Of a stretch of DNA of 25,082 nucleotides, positions 1 to 11,790 are shown piece after piece; the stretch's first letter is position 1; each line of letters opens with the position of its first letter. The DNA comes from Spirogloea muscicola (lineage: Eukaryota > Streptophyta > Zygnematophyceae > Spirogloeales > Spirogloeaceae). The stretch spans positions 517,716-542,797 of the forward strand of contig WELB01000069.1 in the NCBI GenBank assembly GCA_009602725.1. The letters are read 5' to 3'. The notes beneath the pieces are model-generated. The model made no database searches, was not told where the DNA came from, and saw only the letters and a list, made by a program, of their open reading frames with translations. The translations under genes were made by a program, and so were the position numbers.

Positions 1-2223
1 CTGCCGCCGCCATTGCCTGACCTGCCCGCCGCCGTCGCCGCCGCCGCCGGCAGCGAGGTTGCGGCCGTCGCCGCGGCCTCGGCGCTGCCCGTCGCCACGC
101 TCCAGCACCTCCTCGACGCCGTGCACGTCAACACCGCCCTCCCCTGGTGGGCGCCCACCTGCGTCCGCGCCCCGCCCCCCGTCTCGAGCTCCGCCCTCGG
201 CGCTTTGCCTGGGACCAGTAGCTTTGTGGGATATTCCTCATCATCGTAGGTGGCTCTCAGAGCGTTAGCTCAGTTGCCACATGAGAGGGCGCGCCCTCAG
301 CGCGGCTCCTCGTCGGTGCCCGCAGGTGGCTCACCATCGCGGCCACCACGCTGGCCCTGCGCTTCGCGCTCCTCCCCGTCACGCTCTACCAGATGCGGGC
401 CACCGCCCGCCTCTCGGTACGTGGGGCCTCTCCATCGCCAGGCCTGCCACTGAGCTTCGCCGGTCCCACTTTGCGCCGCTCTATACCTACTGACCACGTA
501 TCGCCTGTGGTGTGTCGTGGCCTAGTCTCCGGCAGCTCGCAGCCTTGCTCTTCCCCTCTTCCGTCGCGTCGAAGTTGCGTCGAACTTGTGCCTTGTTGTC
601 CAGCTTGCACTCTAGCTGGTCCTATCGTCCTCTTCTGAGACTGCGCTGTGTAATAGCTCCGCAGCCCACCTGTTCTGTGCGCAGCTGATCCGGCCGCACC
701 TCGAGAAGCTGTCCAACAGGATGAAAGAGAGCGTACGTGCTCGAAACCCCCCGTGTCTCTGCATGTCAGGGAAGCCTCCATTGCCTCCACTGCTGCCTGC
801 TTGCCTGCCTGCTTCCGCTACAGGCACCCACTCGTCCCTCTTTGCTCCATCAGGATATGGATCCAGCGGCCATGCAACGGTACCAACAAGAGGTCAAGGC
901 CCTCTTCAAGGAGTGAGAGGACGTGCACCCTCTTGAGGATGTTGTTGTGAAAGAGGCATCCTCGGAGTCGCTCCACTTGGCACTGCCATCGTGTCACTTT
1001 GCTGCATGCCTGCACCGAAGCGGTCGTATGCACGGGCTGCACTGTTGATAGTTGCGGCCCATTCCACAGGCACAAGACCAGCCCGTTCAGTCCGATGGTT
1101 GGAGCCCTCGTCCAAGCGCCCCTCTTCATCGGCTTCTTCTTCGCGGTGTGGCCAGCCTCTGCCTGTCTCGTCTGTGGCCACGCCCCATTGCACTGCCCTT
1201 TCCGCAGGTCCTCGACTGGTAAATGCAAGTGATGGCAATCCTCGGGCTAAGAGCTACAGGGGCTGAAGAGCTACCGTGCCTGATGTGGTTTTGTGCGGGA
1301 GAACAGATCCAGGGAATGGCAGCTGGCGTGCCATCTTTTGCAGAAGGAGGTGCACTCTGGTTCAAGGACCTCTCCACTCCAGACCCGTTCTACATCATGC
1401 CCACCCTCTCGGGCTTGTCCTTCCTCGCCACTGTTGAGGTAATGTTGGAGGATGTTTGTCCATGCCCGTGCCTGCAGCCCCTGACCCCTGAGCCCAGGGT
1501 GCCCACAGTCATTTTTCTGGCTGCTCTTTGATTACTGTAGAGAAGGTGGGCTTGTATGGGTCCTTGCCTTGTTCTTGACTTCTTGTTTAAGAGAAAAGTC
1601 TGAGGAAGAAGTTTAAGTTTGCAGTTGGGAGCAACAGAGGGGATGGAGGGTCATCAAGCGACTGCAGCAAGGATGAAGAACTTGATGCGATTACTTGCAG
1701 TGGCTATGATCCCACTCACAGCTTCATTCTCGAAGGTGCTCATCTGTACTGAGGGGGCCTTCTTGTCTTGCTGCCCTGGCTGAAGCTCATCAACTCATCT
1801 AACCCAGCAGGATTGCACTGTTGGTTGGCAGGCAACTTTTTGCTATTGGCTCACAACAAATGCTTTCTCCCTAGTCCAGACAGCAGGTATACATACGACT
1901 TAACGAGCTTGTTCAAATTGTATGCACAATGCCAACCCGTAAGCATAACATTCTTTAGTTGTAAATACGCGCATGCATTGTGTTGCAGGTGCAGAGGACA
2001 ATTAGACTGAGTTTTGTCTGCTATTTTTGGTTGGCATGCAGTCCTCAAGAACCCAGGCGTGCGAGCTGCAGTGGGCATACCAAAGACAGCCCACTTAGCG
2101 AGTCCAAGCCCTCCTCCAAAAGTGAACGAGCAGCTCATTATGCTGTCGCGGCCACCTAGGCGTACAAGCCACCAGCGTGATATCAGGAAGATAGCAACCA
2201 AGCACGCTGCTACTCGGCAATGA
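1..2223 (+). CDS. OXA1: Mitochondrial OXA1/YidC/Alb3-family membrane insertase, 3' nine exons (5' end outside window)
   Basis: OXA1-family proteins insert proteins into the inner mitochondrial membrane from the matrix side. Nine exons join in phase: <1-146, 326-416, 685-732, 854-912, 1070-1145, 1307-1438, 1625-1735, 1832-1886, 2042-2223 (TGA). They give 900 nt, 299 residues. All introns are GT-AG. The order fits the family: an entry segment (LDAVHVNTALPWW), TM1 with a buried Arg (TTLALRFALLPVTLYQ), a charged matrix loop (RPHLEKLSNRMKES, then QRYQQEVKALFKE), TM2 (LVQAPLFIGFFFAIQGMA), the VPSFAEGGALWFKDL signature, TM3 (IMPTLSGLSFLATVE), TM4-5 (LLAVAMIPLTASFSKATFCY then LTTNAFSL), and LKNPGVRAAVGIP. 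The C-tail is short and basic with no TPR, unlike OXA2. The targeting presequence lies upstream of the window. Exon 1 is very GC-rich. ALB3 or COX18 is less likely. Family assignment is firm; the exact paralogue is inference. Confidence 0.9.
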
Positions 2224-4311
2224 AGCTTGGTGACAGCGACACCAGACCATTGAACTCTTGGCTGGGTCTGTGATGGTTGGCACAGGCCCATCAGTTGCTC
2301 TGGCATGCATCGCCTGTACGCCAGGTTCGTGCATATGCATGCGTCACTGCACTCTGAAGTCTAACATCCCAGTAAATACCAATTGTCAGATATGTGTATC
2401 CTCCTTGTGCAAATTGTGAATATGAAGTTCGGGCCCACTCTGACAAAAATCTATTGCTGTCATCGGTCCGTGTGAGGTCAAAGTCTGATGCACTGCAAAC
2501 TGACATAAGTCCTTGCTTGTCAGCCTCTGCAGGCATGCCCAAATTCTCCTATCAACCGACCCTTTATGCTTGCTCTGCACCTTGCAGAAATGTATGAGGA
2601 GGTTAAGGGTCATTGTGGCCTATTGCACACCTCTAGTATGGCAAAATTTGAGAGGTTTGCAGGTGCACGAAATGGCTCCTTAAGGATGTGCATGCGGACA
2701 CGGAAGAAGGGTAAAGTAGGTGCCAAATGGTGAGCATGCAGCGTACTTGGCACTTCATTGATAGGGAGAGGCATACCGTGACATTCTTTCCTAAGTTGGT
2801 AGTGACCGTTATTCTCTTTCATTGCTCATCTCTTGCAATCAAGAAAGTAAACTCTAAGTAAAGCTTCTAGTTGGCAAGTGACTACTGAAATGATTACTGA
2901 AGTGTACTTAGCGTGGATGTGCACCTTGTATATTTGAACTTTCATATATGTTCGTGCCTCTTTCAACACATGTTACACGAGGCTTTTTTCCTAGCAGCAT
3001 ATGCATAGTGGTCGATACCTGTGGCTATTTGATGACTGTAGCATGTATCCCGTGAGCTCAGCTTGTTCACATCATTCTATTCAGCAAGTCTTATGATTGT
3101 TTTGCACAACAGGAATGTTGAACGTCAGAAGCTACCATGTGAATGTACAACAGATGCAAAAGATGTACGCAATGATTCCAATTTCTGCCTGTAGTAGACC
3201 GCGAGGAGAAGTCGATGCAATTTTGCATCGACGTGACTTGGCACGGCGATATGGCAAAGGAAGGCGGCTTGACAAATTCCTAGAATGGCTAATCAATACT
3301 TGCTGACTGGGAGGTGGGCAACGGCACATCCAGACTTGGACGCATGAATATGAACAGGTCAGGGGAGATGGAGATTGCTGCAGCCCGTTCCTGTGATGCT
3401 GTAGCACATCTTGGTGATCAGTCACGTCTGCTCTGGGCTTAGGTGTCAGCGCGCCATGTGGTTCAAGTTGTTTCAAAAGTTACCACAGCAGATGCAAACA
3501 CATCTCGCGCGTATGGTTACTGCATGAATTCCACCGGTAGTGAAAGCAAGACATACGGGCCCTCAAGCTATCCTGTATGCAAACAATAGACAGGAGGTGA
3601 AGTGTCCCATTGTATTTATATTGGCTCTGCTTTTGAGCTGTTGCACTACACGAGGAAGTCAAGTACCAGTTGCACTCAAATTAGAGGCATGGTGTACGTG
3701 CCACCCTACCATAGTTGAGTCTGCTTAGTAATAAGCATCGGCCTGATCCTCGTCGCCAAGGAGGAGCTCATCTCGAGCTGTGAAGATTAAAAGCTGTAAC
3801 AATGTGCATGATATTTATATTTGATTGTCCTTTAAGAAGAACTGAATGAATCTCTCAGTGCATGGTTGAGTGCACTGGTAGAGAGAAGTCAAAAGATGAC
3901 CTGGCTGACGTCCATATTGGACTTCATCTTATGTAGTTCACCTTGTGTGAAGACATGCGTCTTCGGACCTGCGACAGACACTCTGCACACACCAAGTCAC
4001 TTGAATCAGGGTTGCTTGCACTATCATATAGCAGCATGTGAGGATAGTTATTGAGGCAATTGAATTTAACGTGTATGCGTGAAACGTAGATGATGTCCAT
4101 TATTGTACCAAGAGTATCAAGTGATGCCAGGGAAATCCAAGACGTGCTCTAGCAATTGGCTACATCACCAATACAGATACGTTCACTAACACTTGCCTGC
4201 GTCACATCTGCCACGTCAAAAATACCACTACATCAAAATTCACAACATGCCACTTGAGGTCGAGGAGATTTGCATTCAAGAGAAGCGCTCATCGCTTACT
4301 TACAGTAATCC
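2224..4311. other. Intergenic gap between convergent OXA1 and beta-galactosidase genes
   Basis: No coding region is supported here. Open frames are short and show no family motif or splice-linked continuation. The best is 3097-3306 on plus, ending in a basic stretch (LARRYGKGRRLDKFLEWL), but it has no partner exon and no recognisable domain. The interval should hold the 3' UTRs of both flanking genes, since OXA1 stops at 2223 and the beta-galactosidase stop codon is at 4312-4314. I see no tRNA, transposon or long repeat. Confidence 0.6.
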
Positions 4312-7300
4312 TCAAAGGACGGCTGCAGTTTCTGGACACTGAAAGTTGTGTTGATCGAGCGAACACACAGTGCAATTACTTGGTACGTGTCGAAGCTCCA
4401 AGATAACCTACTCAGGAGCACAAGAGTAAGCAGCAATACGTGGCTAGTGGCAAGTAGCTAAAGGCTAGTGGCTAGTCGCAATTGAAGTAACTTCATGATG
4501 AAGAAGGAAAACACATAGCTGCCCGCAAGTTGCACCATGTTTGCTGCTATGACAAGTTTAGGCTTCCTGACCAGCTCATTGAGCCCAACTTTCAGGAGAG
4601 GAGCAGGGACAAAGAGAGTGCATTGGGGTCCCTTGGCCTGGAGATGAGATTGGAAGAAGCAGAGTTTCAGTACATGACTCAATGCTCCTAATACATCAGC
4701 CAAATTAGCATTCAAAAGCACTGCTTTGCACCTGTCTGATTGTACTCACAGGCCAGTAGCGTCCAAGGTTGAAACTATTCATGAAGGCGACTCCTTTGCC
4801 CCAGTTGGGGAAACTGAGGAAGGTGTCGTTGAGCTCATTCTCGCTGTGCAACTCGAAGAAGGACCTTACAAAAGTAGGCTCCACTGCCTGTCTGCCTGCA
4901 ATTCTTTAAGTATTGAGAACGTGCCTTCATCAGTATGACCCACTGTAAGCACGCCCGCAACCACGACAAGGAGCTTCGCTCTGAATAAGACAAGAAGTAG
5001 CATAGTGGAGAATCTTGACAATGTGAATTCAACTCACTCTTTGCCAGCAGATTGAATGTGATCAGATTCAGATTATCAAGTGGAAGAGGGTACATGGTCC
5101 AATTGAAGAGGTGATGATTATCCAGAAGAACTCCCTCTGTGATGCCCTGCAAGGCAACAGCAAAGTCGTGACAGGGTTGCCCAAATTCAGGCAAGCAGAA
5201 CCTTCTCATTGCAATGTAAGGCAACAAGTACTGCTCGCACAGGCTCTATGTGCAACTGACCTTGACATCTCGCATTCTGCTTAAGTTGCCTCTACGCGTT
5301 GACTTGACGAGTGCCTGCTCAACACGGAGGTTGACGGCAAAGTTTACCCGCCCTCTTTCTTCAACCTACGAGGGGAGTTTGGCACAATTTTAGCAATGGT
5401 TTACACTTTTCATGGGAGGCTGTGTCTCAATTTATCCGAATTATGAGATTGAGAGCAATATTGGACTCCATCCAATCTCCTCTTCAATGTGGTCTAAATG
5501 AAGCTCAAGTGTAGTCTGCTGATCAAGCACTCTAGGGAGGGCAGACCATGATGTCCAACAACGATCCAGCAACACTCTCAGCCGGCAGTTTCAAGCACGC
5601 TGGCTGAGTCCGATCGATGTATCCAACGTGCAGTCGAGAGCCATTGCTCTTGGGCAGGCTAATGAATACAGATGCAAAGTCATGCACCTGCAGAACTCGA
5701 GGCCTGTGTGAGGTCAAAGTAAACAAATGGAAGTACATGTCAGACAACAGCCTTAAGGTACGAGCAGGAGGCATGATTTCAGCATGAGTGATATCCACCA
5801 ACTACTTTCTGTTGCACAGTGCAGTCTTCTAAGCCCTCTGCTATCTAAAAGCTGGCTGCCACCATGCTCGCCCCATACTTACCAAGTCCACAGATAGTGA
5901 CCCACCATGCCCTGCCCAAGAAGGGATAGTGGTACGGTACACAATGACACCGGAGCTCTGAACCATGACAACCAAGCCTCGCAATTACAATGTGATAATG
6001 ATCAGTGGATAGTAAATCTTGTCTTGACTGTGTAGTCTAAGGAGACTGAGAATTTAGTGGTCTTGACTGTGGTCCTTGTTGTCTGTCAGCCAGTTAGACC
6101 TGCCTAGAGGATTTTCCAGGATGGTTACTGTGCTCACTGCCTTCCTGTTGGAGGGAGAAACTTGCATGTAGTGCACTCATTGCTAAGCCACATTGCATTG
6201 GTAGAAGTGGCAGACCTGACCGGCCTGTTCCATAGTCATTGTGTCACTGTTTCTGATGCCACCTGGGGGCATGCTCAGGACGTCCAACCAATCCAGGAGG
6301 AGGGCCCCTTCAGTCAATTCCAGCCGTCCTAAGGCCATCCTTGGTAGAAGTGGAGGTGGTGGGGCAGGCGGTACAGGAGACCCAGAGTGCCTCGTAAAGA
6401 GGGCCCGGATGTCTGCGGCCACAGGAGGAAAGAAGCACCGGAAGATGTCCTCAGGTACCGCATAAGCAACGGAGCATGAATACTGCTCATGCGATGAGCA
6501 CGAGTTGCAGCTTGACACAACTTCATTAACTGCTACTATACTTGCCCTCAAATTTAGTTCCGTAGTCGCCAGCCTCGTGCACAGGAGCATCCTGCCGGCA
6601 CCACAATGGCAAGAATGTACAGCTTACTGCAGAAGCAGAGACGAACATAGCGGTGCGCTAGCCCGACGAATGTTGAGTAACGGGCTCAGTCACTTCCCCC
6701 CCAAATCACAATCGCGCAATCCCAGATCGTCGGCCGGCTTAGCTTAGTCAGCAGAGCGCAACTGTTGGAAAATGGCCCTCCATGTAATAAGTCTGTCACT
6801 ACCACCCAATGCCAGAGCTGTGCAATCAGCACGACAGGATGTAGCCTGTCGTGCAAAGCAAGTAGATGATAAGATCTCACATAGTCATACGAGGTGATGT
6901 GAGATGTGTAGCTGCTATCCCCAGCCTGCCATTGGCTGTTTGCACCAGCCCAGAAGCCGAAATTGGTGCCTCCATGTGCCATCTATGCGAAGCAAGGAGC
7001 TGGTCAGCTCAAATCTGTGCTTTCACAATATCTCGTCTCTTTCCGTGAGTGCTTCCACCCTGGAATTTGCATGCACAACGACTAGGGTACATCATTTTCG
7101 GATATAGTCTGCAAATCACCGCTGATTTGCATTGGCAACAAGCAAGGAACTGAGATTTTGGAGCCAAACGAGAGCACAAACATAGAGATTGACAGAAGCT
7201 CCGATCTCCAGAAGGTGCTGTAGTGTTCGCAGAGTCGTAGTCCATGGCCAAGGATGGAACATGCTGGGCATCTGCCCTCCCCAGGAAGCTAACCAGCCAA

Positions 7301-9519
7301 CATAGAACTCACTGCCAGAATAATGAGCTGTGCTTAACAGCATGCTCAGCCGTACTGAGTACAATATTAAGCAAAGGGAGCCCTGCAGAGCTCCTCGACA
7401 TGCTTGTCTGCAAAAGCTTGCCGCATTGTCGGACCTCACCTGCAAAATGCCGGAGACTGCCCGGGTGGATTGAAGAGCTTCTGAAGAGCAAATGCAGACT
7501 CGATATCCACGTTTGGCGCAAAGTCCACCGCTGCCATAGGGGAGATTATAATAGGAAAGATGAGAGGAAGCTTCAAAGCCCAGCAGACTTTGCACATAGG
7601 TACTTATTACGACGTGCATTTGCCCCACAGCTTTGCAAAGTCAGCCCCAGGTTGACATACCCGTGTATACAGCAGAACCGAGAAGAGAGCCTGCGTGCAA
7701 CTTGTCGTACCTATTTGTGTCAGTCGTGTAGCTGCCAGTCAGCCACAAATGCGTGCCAAGGTCACAGAAAGGACATAGCCAATCAAAACAGGCCTACTGT
7801 GGCACAGAAATTATGCTTCTGCGTTATCAGTGCTTGAGGATGTCAAGTCCTTACTTCCCGGCACAGGCGATTACTCTGGGCACGCATTACTACAGACCAT
7901 CAACTACATTGGGCCAAGGCTTCAATTCACCATAGTCAAGCAGGCAATCACTTTCGTGAAACAAAGTCCTTCTGAAGGCATGTGTTGCAAATGTTGCCAG
8001 CACTATACTGGTGCTCGGGATGCCTACATGATCGTGTCATTGCCTAGATGATATTTCACCAAGGTCACCAACTCTTGAATGTACTTATGGTCGCTACCAT
8101 AGTGTCCATACTCATTCTCTATCTGCACCAACAGGTTATCTCACTGGTAAGACAAGTACAACCAACCGTTGCTCATGCACTTCATCACGAAGGACCCAGC
8201 ACCAGAAATGGGAGCTGATAATCCTGTGGGCTACTCCGTCACCTTCAAGTGCTCTTTGAGCTACTTGCAGTCATAACATGCTTTGTTAATATGGAAGTTC
8301 GAGGAGAACCTGGACCATAACAATGGGTCCTCCTTCGAGATACATAAGTGGCTTCAGCAGACCAAGCAGTACACTGAACCATGTTTGCACCTGATAAGCT
8401 GTGCTAGCAGGTTAGCAAGTCAAACTTCAAATTATTGACTTGTCTATCATCACAAGCTACTCCCAGAATGTTGAGCACAAGGAAGCAAGAGAGCATAGCA
8501 ACTGCTTCGAGAATTCTCAAGGGCAAGCCCACATGGTATGGCACCTCAACCAAGAAGGCTTCATCAGCTGTCCTAAAGCTCACTGGCGGGCTGATGGCAA
8601 GCAGCCAAGCTGGCAGTCCTCCAAGATCCCACTCTGCAATAGAACAAGAAATGTCACCAGAAGTACAAGTCCCACCAGAAGTACAAGTGCATATGATTGA
8701 CTGTTGCCTTCAAAGAAACCATGAATACAGATTGCATGTATTTGCAGCTGAAATGCAAATGCATTGATGACTTTACTGCCATTTGACCATAGTTAGCAGA
8801 GAGAGCCCCATACCTGCACAGATGTAAGGCCCAACCCGCAACAAGACAAGGAGGTCCAATTTTTGTGCAAGATGCAGGAAGGACATCACATCACCCATTC
8901 CTTGAAAGTTGTAGAGACCCTTCTTTGGCTCATGGAAGTTCCAAGGAACATAAGTCTGGATAGCGTTCAGTCCAAGTGCCTTGACTCTCCGCAAGCGATC
9001 CTCCCAATACTGCCCCACAAAAGGTAGCATGGTGCTCCGTCATGTACGTGTGCTTGTGATCTTAAGCGCCTCACTGACACCGTGAAAGCCAATTTGCTGA
9101 ATTCATTGACAATTCAGTTCAGAGAGGCTTACCTGCGGGTGGATACGGAAGTAGTGTATGGAGCCTGAGAGCAAGCGGACGGGCTTGCCATTGCGCCAGA
9201 ATCCATCTGCTTGAATCTTGAATGCTCGCTCCTGTTGGCATATTGATACAAAGTAGATGCGTTAACCCTGTGTGTAGAGCCATGCATGCAAAGTAACATA
9301 TAACCGAATGAAGCTCCACAATTTGCATTTTTCAAATTAATGAAATGCAGCCTTAGCTGCACTTGAAAGCCGTCCTTGGACTTGCACATACGATCATGCT
9401 TGGACAACGTACAGGTAACGCAGTCGCACCTGAGAATGCTCGGCAGCCTTCGTAGAGATGCCAATACAAATTGCAGTGGCAAGCCACAGGACGAGCCACG
9501 TTGTTCTGCAGTAAGGCAT
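4312..9519 (-). CDS. BGAL17: GH35 beta-galactosidase, BGAL17 type, complete 19-exon gene
   Basis: A secreted glycoside hydrolase predicted to remove terminal beta-galactose from glycans. Exons in transcript order: 9430-9519, 9133-9231, 8814-9009, 8545-8633, 8310-8390, 8028-8122, 7661-7731, 7440-7530, 7182-7311, 6881-6982, 6546-6591, 6216-6412, 5883-5957, 5547-5687, 5261-5365, 5038-5146, 4750-4883, 4572-4637, 4312-4407. They sum to 2013 nt (670 residues plus stop) with every phase matching. Residues about 8-22 form a signal peptide core ([15 protein letters not shown]). The acid/base is E189 in IENEYG and the nucleophile is E272 in SEFYVGW. Other marks: [30 protein letters not shown], and the C-terminal jelly roll with [19 protein letters not shown] and [14 protein letters not shown]. 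There is no SUEL lectin tail, as in the BGAL17 clade. The start ATG is the first in frame after an upstream in-frame stop. N-glycosylation sequons NWT and NCT are present. Confidence 0.95.
6413..6545 (-). other. GC-AG intron in the beta-galactosidase gene
   Basis: The intron begins GCAAGT, the classic GC-donor context after an exon ending AGG, and ends in a pyrimidine-rich tract followed by CAG at 6413-6415. Splicing here leaves phase 1 and yields [19 protein letters not shown]. That matches the spacing and the small helix expected between the DAP segment and the first C-terminal beta-domain. A competing GTATAG donor five bases further on can pair with a weak GAG acceptor in phase, but it deletes the conserved helix. 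All other introns in this gene are GT-AG. Confidence 0.75.
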
Positions 9520-10270
9520 GATTCTGAACAATGGCCCCGCCAGATGTGAGCAGTCAACTCTGGCTGTGGCTACCTCCTCCTATCTGCCATTCTCCACATT
9601 CCAGCTGCTGTCTCCGACCAGGGGCCACGCTCGTTGACGGCTCCCGTCTTGGTCCTTCGTATGCTGTTTAGGTCGATTCACTGACCAAGGCAAGTACATC
9701 TGTTGGTGCTTCATCCAATTCCTTACAGCCTTACGCCCGTTGCATCATATCACCTAGGCTGTAGTAGCCACGCCAGCACGCAGCATACTTGAGACCTCGT
9801 GGCTCGGTGTGATGAAGGAGCTACCAATGGGTCCTCAAAGGATGGGAGGTCTAGCAGGAACAGCAGCTTCAAGAGCCTCAATCGTCTCAAGCCATCTCAA
9901 GCAATCAAGAAGGAGCAGAAGAATGTGCGTGGCGGGAGCATGACGATGCTCTTGGCCGAGAGATGATCATAACAGCGAGTCTTCGAGTCTGGGTGCTTGT
10001 GATGGAGAAAGGGACTGTCCCTGTCTCTAATTACTGACGGTTCGACAATTCGAGCGAGCACTGCAAGCCGTAGGTTGTGCGAGGCAGGGCAACAAGTGTT
10101 GAGACTGGCGTGCTGCTGCAAGGAAAGGGAGCAGTTGCAGGTAGGACGGCGCAGGTAGCAAGGCAGGCAGCCGTGGGACACAGCACCTGGCTTGGGTTGG
10201 GGGCCGAGGCCTGGCAGGCGGTGGTAGGGAAGCACCTAGTTGAGTGCAAAGCGGCTGCTGATCTCAGGGG
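9520..10270. other. Upstream region of the beta-galactosidase gene; no other gene seen
   Basis: This stretch should contain the promoter and 5' leader of the minus-strand beta-galactosidase. I find no clear TATA box at a fixed distance, no coding exon with recognisable motifs, and no repeat unit until the first degenerate hairpin copy at about 10264-10285. Open frames here overlap in several directions without codon or motif support. Confidence 0.4.
9570..9590 (-). promoter_or_regulatory. Short upstream ORF 5' of the beta-galactosidase start
   Basis: An ATG 71 nt upstream of the main start codon opens a six-codon frame (MADRRR) closed by TAG. It lies in the presumed 5' leader. Whether the transcript extends this far cannot be seen, so a regulatory role is only a possibility. 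Confidence 0.25.
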
Positions 10271-10480
10271 CGGCTGTGAAGGCCAGCCGAATGCGGATGT
10301 TGCTTCGCGGAAAAAGAAGCTGGCGGGACGAAGGCGCACGGTGCGCATGAAAGAACAGCAAGACGTGTAATGTATGATGGAGGGTCCGAGTGGCCCAAGT
10401 ATGACGGCAAGGACTCTACAGGAGAAGGCGCGCGGTGCGCATGAAATTGAAAGGGAGGCCAATTCTAGCCTTACAAATGT
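10264..10480 (+). repeat. First copies of the dispersed GGTGCGC module and a hairpin remnant
   Basis: A hairpin remnant (GGCTGTGAAGGCCAGCC) lies near 10268-10284. Two copies of a head motif follow: GCGCACGGTGCGCATGAAAG near 10335 and GGCGCGCGGTGCGCATGAAA near 10426. The second is followed by AAGGGAGGCCAATT. The same module recurs at about 11160, 12250-12300 (reverse), 16828 and 17345, so this is a dispersed element rather than gene sequence. Confidence 0.6.
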
Positions 10481-10514
10481 CCTGTTAACTGGGTACTAAG
10501 CTGGCTAAGGGAGA

Positions 10515-10869
10515 CACTCATATCCCGAATGAGCACATGCATATCCGACAAGCTGTACTGAGGAGCCAAACCACCCCCACGGAAGCCATTAGCCTGGGCT
10601 AATGCACGACCAGCACGCTGGTGAATTGCGAGTGCCTGGGAGCGCTGCGGACTCAACGATAACCGCATTCTATAGCATTCAACTATTGCTTGCGGGACGC
10701 TAGAATGGCCTAAGCTACCCGCCCGACTACGTCGGCGGGCATCGACATGCAGTGCCAGGCGATGGAGGAGGGAAGACCACTTCGTCCGGTAGCCGCCGTA
10801 TATGTCCATGGCGCATGGAAAGAAGTGGTCGGCCCGGGGGTGGTCATTGTAGTGCTTCTCCTTCTTCCT
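10515..10869 (-). pseudogene. 5'-truncated non-LTR retroelement copy: C-terminal part of a conserved protein
   Basis: The minus strand reads HYNDHPRADHFFPCAMDIYG, then a Trp/Leu-rich part, then CYRMRLSLSPQRSQALAIHQ and RAGRALAQANGF. The frame loses its normal end near 10520, where related copies have LTRGY and a stop. The block CYRMRL...RAGRALA matches the copy at 17016-17210 at 23 of 27 residues, while most codons differ. From memory this resembles the region downstream of reverse transcriptase in some plant and algal non-LTR retroelements; that is an inference. It is the longest coding remnant of the family in the window. Confidence 0.55.
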
Positions 10870-11027
10870 CTACGCATGATATGTCGCCCAACCTGGCACA
10901 GTCCGTGTGGATGCCCCTGGTTGGAATGCGTCGATGGAAATTAGTGATCCATCCTCCCCCTGTTCTGATATAGCATCTTCAGGAGCCTTTGTAGCTGCTA
11001 AACGCTTGTAGGCCCCTCCGAACCTTT

Positions 11028-11322
11028 GTCAATTCTTTTTGGGCTGGCTTTTCGCAGCCCTTGCCCCCATTTGGAAGTCCACTTCTATTTACATAAAGGG
11101 GGGCCCAAGCCAAGCCGAGGCCAAGTACATTGACAAATGTACAAAAAGCCAAGGGTGAAAGGCTCGCGGTGCGCTTGACATAAAAGGGAGGCCAAATTAA
11201 GCCAAAACTTATTTTGGGCACAAGCTAGTACGGAATATGCGGCTTCACAAACCAATGACTTCATGCTACAGAAATAGCTCGCCCATTGAGGGGGCTGGAC
11301 AAGCCAGCCCAAAAAAGAATAA
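11028..11322. repeat. Dispersed hairpin repeat, two opposed copies around a GGTGCGC module
   Basis: A reverse copy at 11028-11075 contains GGGCTGGCTTTTCGCAGCCC. A forward copy at 11276-11322 contains GGGGCTGGACAAGCCAGCCC and is preceded by GCTCGCCCATTGAGG. Between them, near 11160-11210, is a copy of the GGTGCGC module followed by AAGGGAGGCCAAATTAAGCC. The hairpin core and the AT-rich AAAAARGAAT flank are shared with copies at about 12.5, 16.4, 16.6, 16.9, 17.6 and 18.0 kb. Confidence 0.65.
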
Positions 11323-11587
11323 TAAAGTACAGGGGTTTCATGGAAGCAGGGCGAAGCACAGCTGGGGCAGGGAGAGGAAGAGGGGTCTGGTGTGCACCGC
11401 TCCGTTCTATGTATGGGCTGGCCTTTACATCTGGAAGCGCTTTTCTCTTACAGTCCAAATCCTAAGAGATTCATCCATCCGGCCCAGCTTTTGGTAAGCG
11501 CTTTGGCCCATTCGGACCAGGCGAAGCTTTTGCCCTTGCCCCCTTTGAGCCACTTTCACTTTACACTTTCTCTTTACAGCCATCGCT

Positions 11588-11612
11588 CCCCTTGGAATAT
11601 CTTTCCAAGGGG
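11588..11612. repeat. Perfect 10-bp stem hairpin
   Basis: CCCCTTGGAA and TTCCAAGGGG are exact reverse complements separated by a 5-base loop. There is no adjoining gene. It is a free-standing inverted repeat within otherwise unassigned repeat-rich DNA. Confidence 0.6.
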
Positions 11613-11790
11613 GACTCTCACCACTCCCTCCCTTAGGAAGCAAAGCAAGCACGAAGAACTTATACTTGACTGGCATGTGCGAGGCAGGTCAGAGTCTTGC
11701 AGAATGCGACCTACTTCCAAAAGCTGTCTACTGATTAGAAGAAGCTCTCCCAAGGAAAGTGGAGTGTGCAGCAAATGCTGGAGGCCTGAG

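Noticed and set aside
3097-3306. Small basic plus-strand open frame downstream of OXA1
   Set aside because: No homology I can recognise, no partner exon, and OXA1 already ends with a natural stop at 2223.
4915-4995. Possible extra mini-exon between beta-galactosidase exons 16 and 17
   Set aside because: Its phase does not fit both neighbours, whereas direct joining of exons 16 and 17 is in phase.
6329-6539. Alternative start of beta-galactosidase exon 12 (frames reading through to about 6526), or use of the GTATAG donor
   Set aside because: The strong pyrimidine tract and CAG at 6413-6415 with the GC donor keep phase and the family helix; the alternatives lose it or shift frame.
7244-7837. 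197-codon plus-strand open frame
   Set aside because: It lies antisense to beta-galactosidase exons 7-9, whose splice phases and motifs are certain. It has no motif of its own.
7842-7935. Minus-strand stretch first considered as the exon following IENEYG
   Set aside because: It carries several stop codons. The correct exon with [11 protein letters not shown] is at 7661-7731, flanked by good splice sites in phase.
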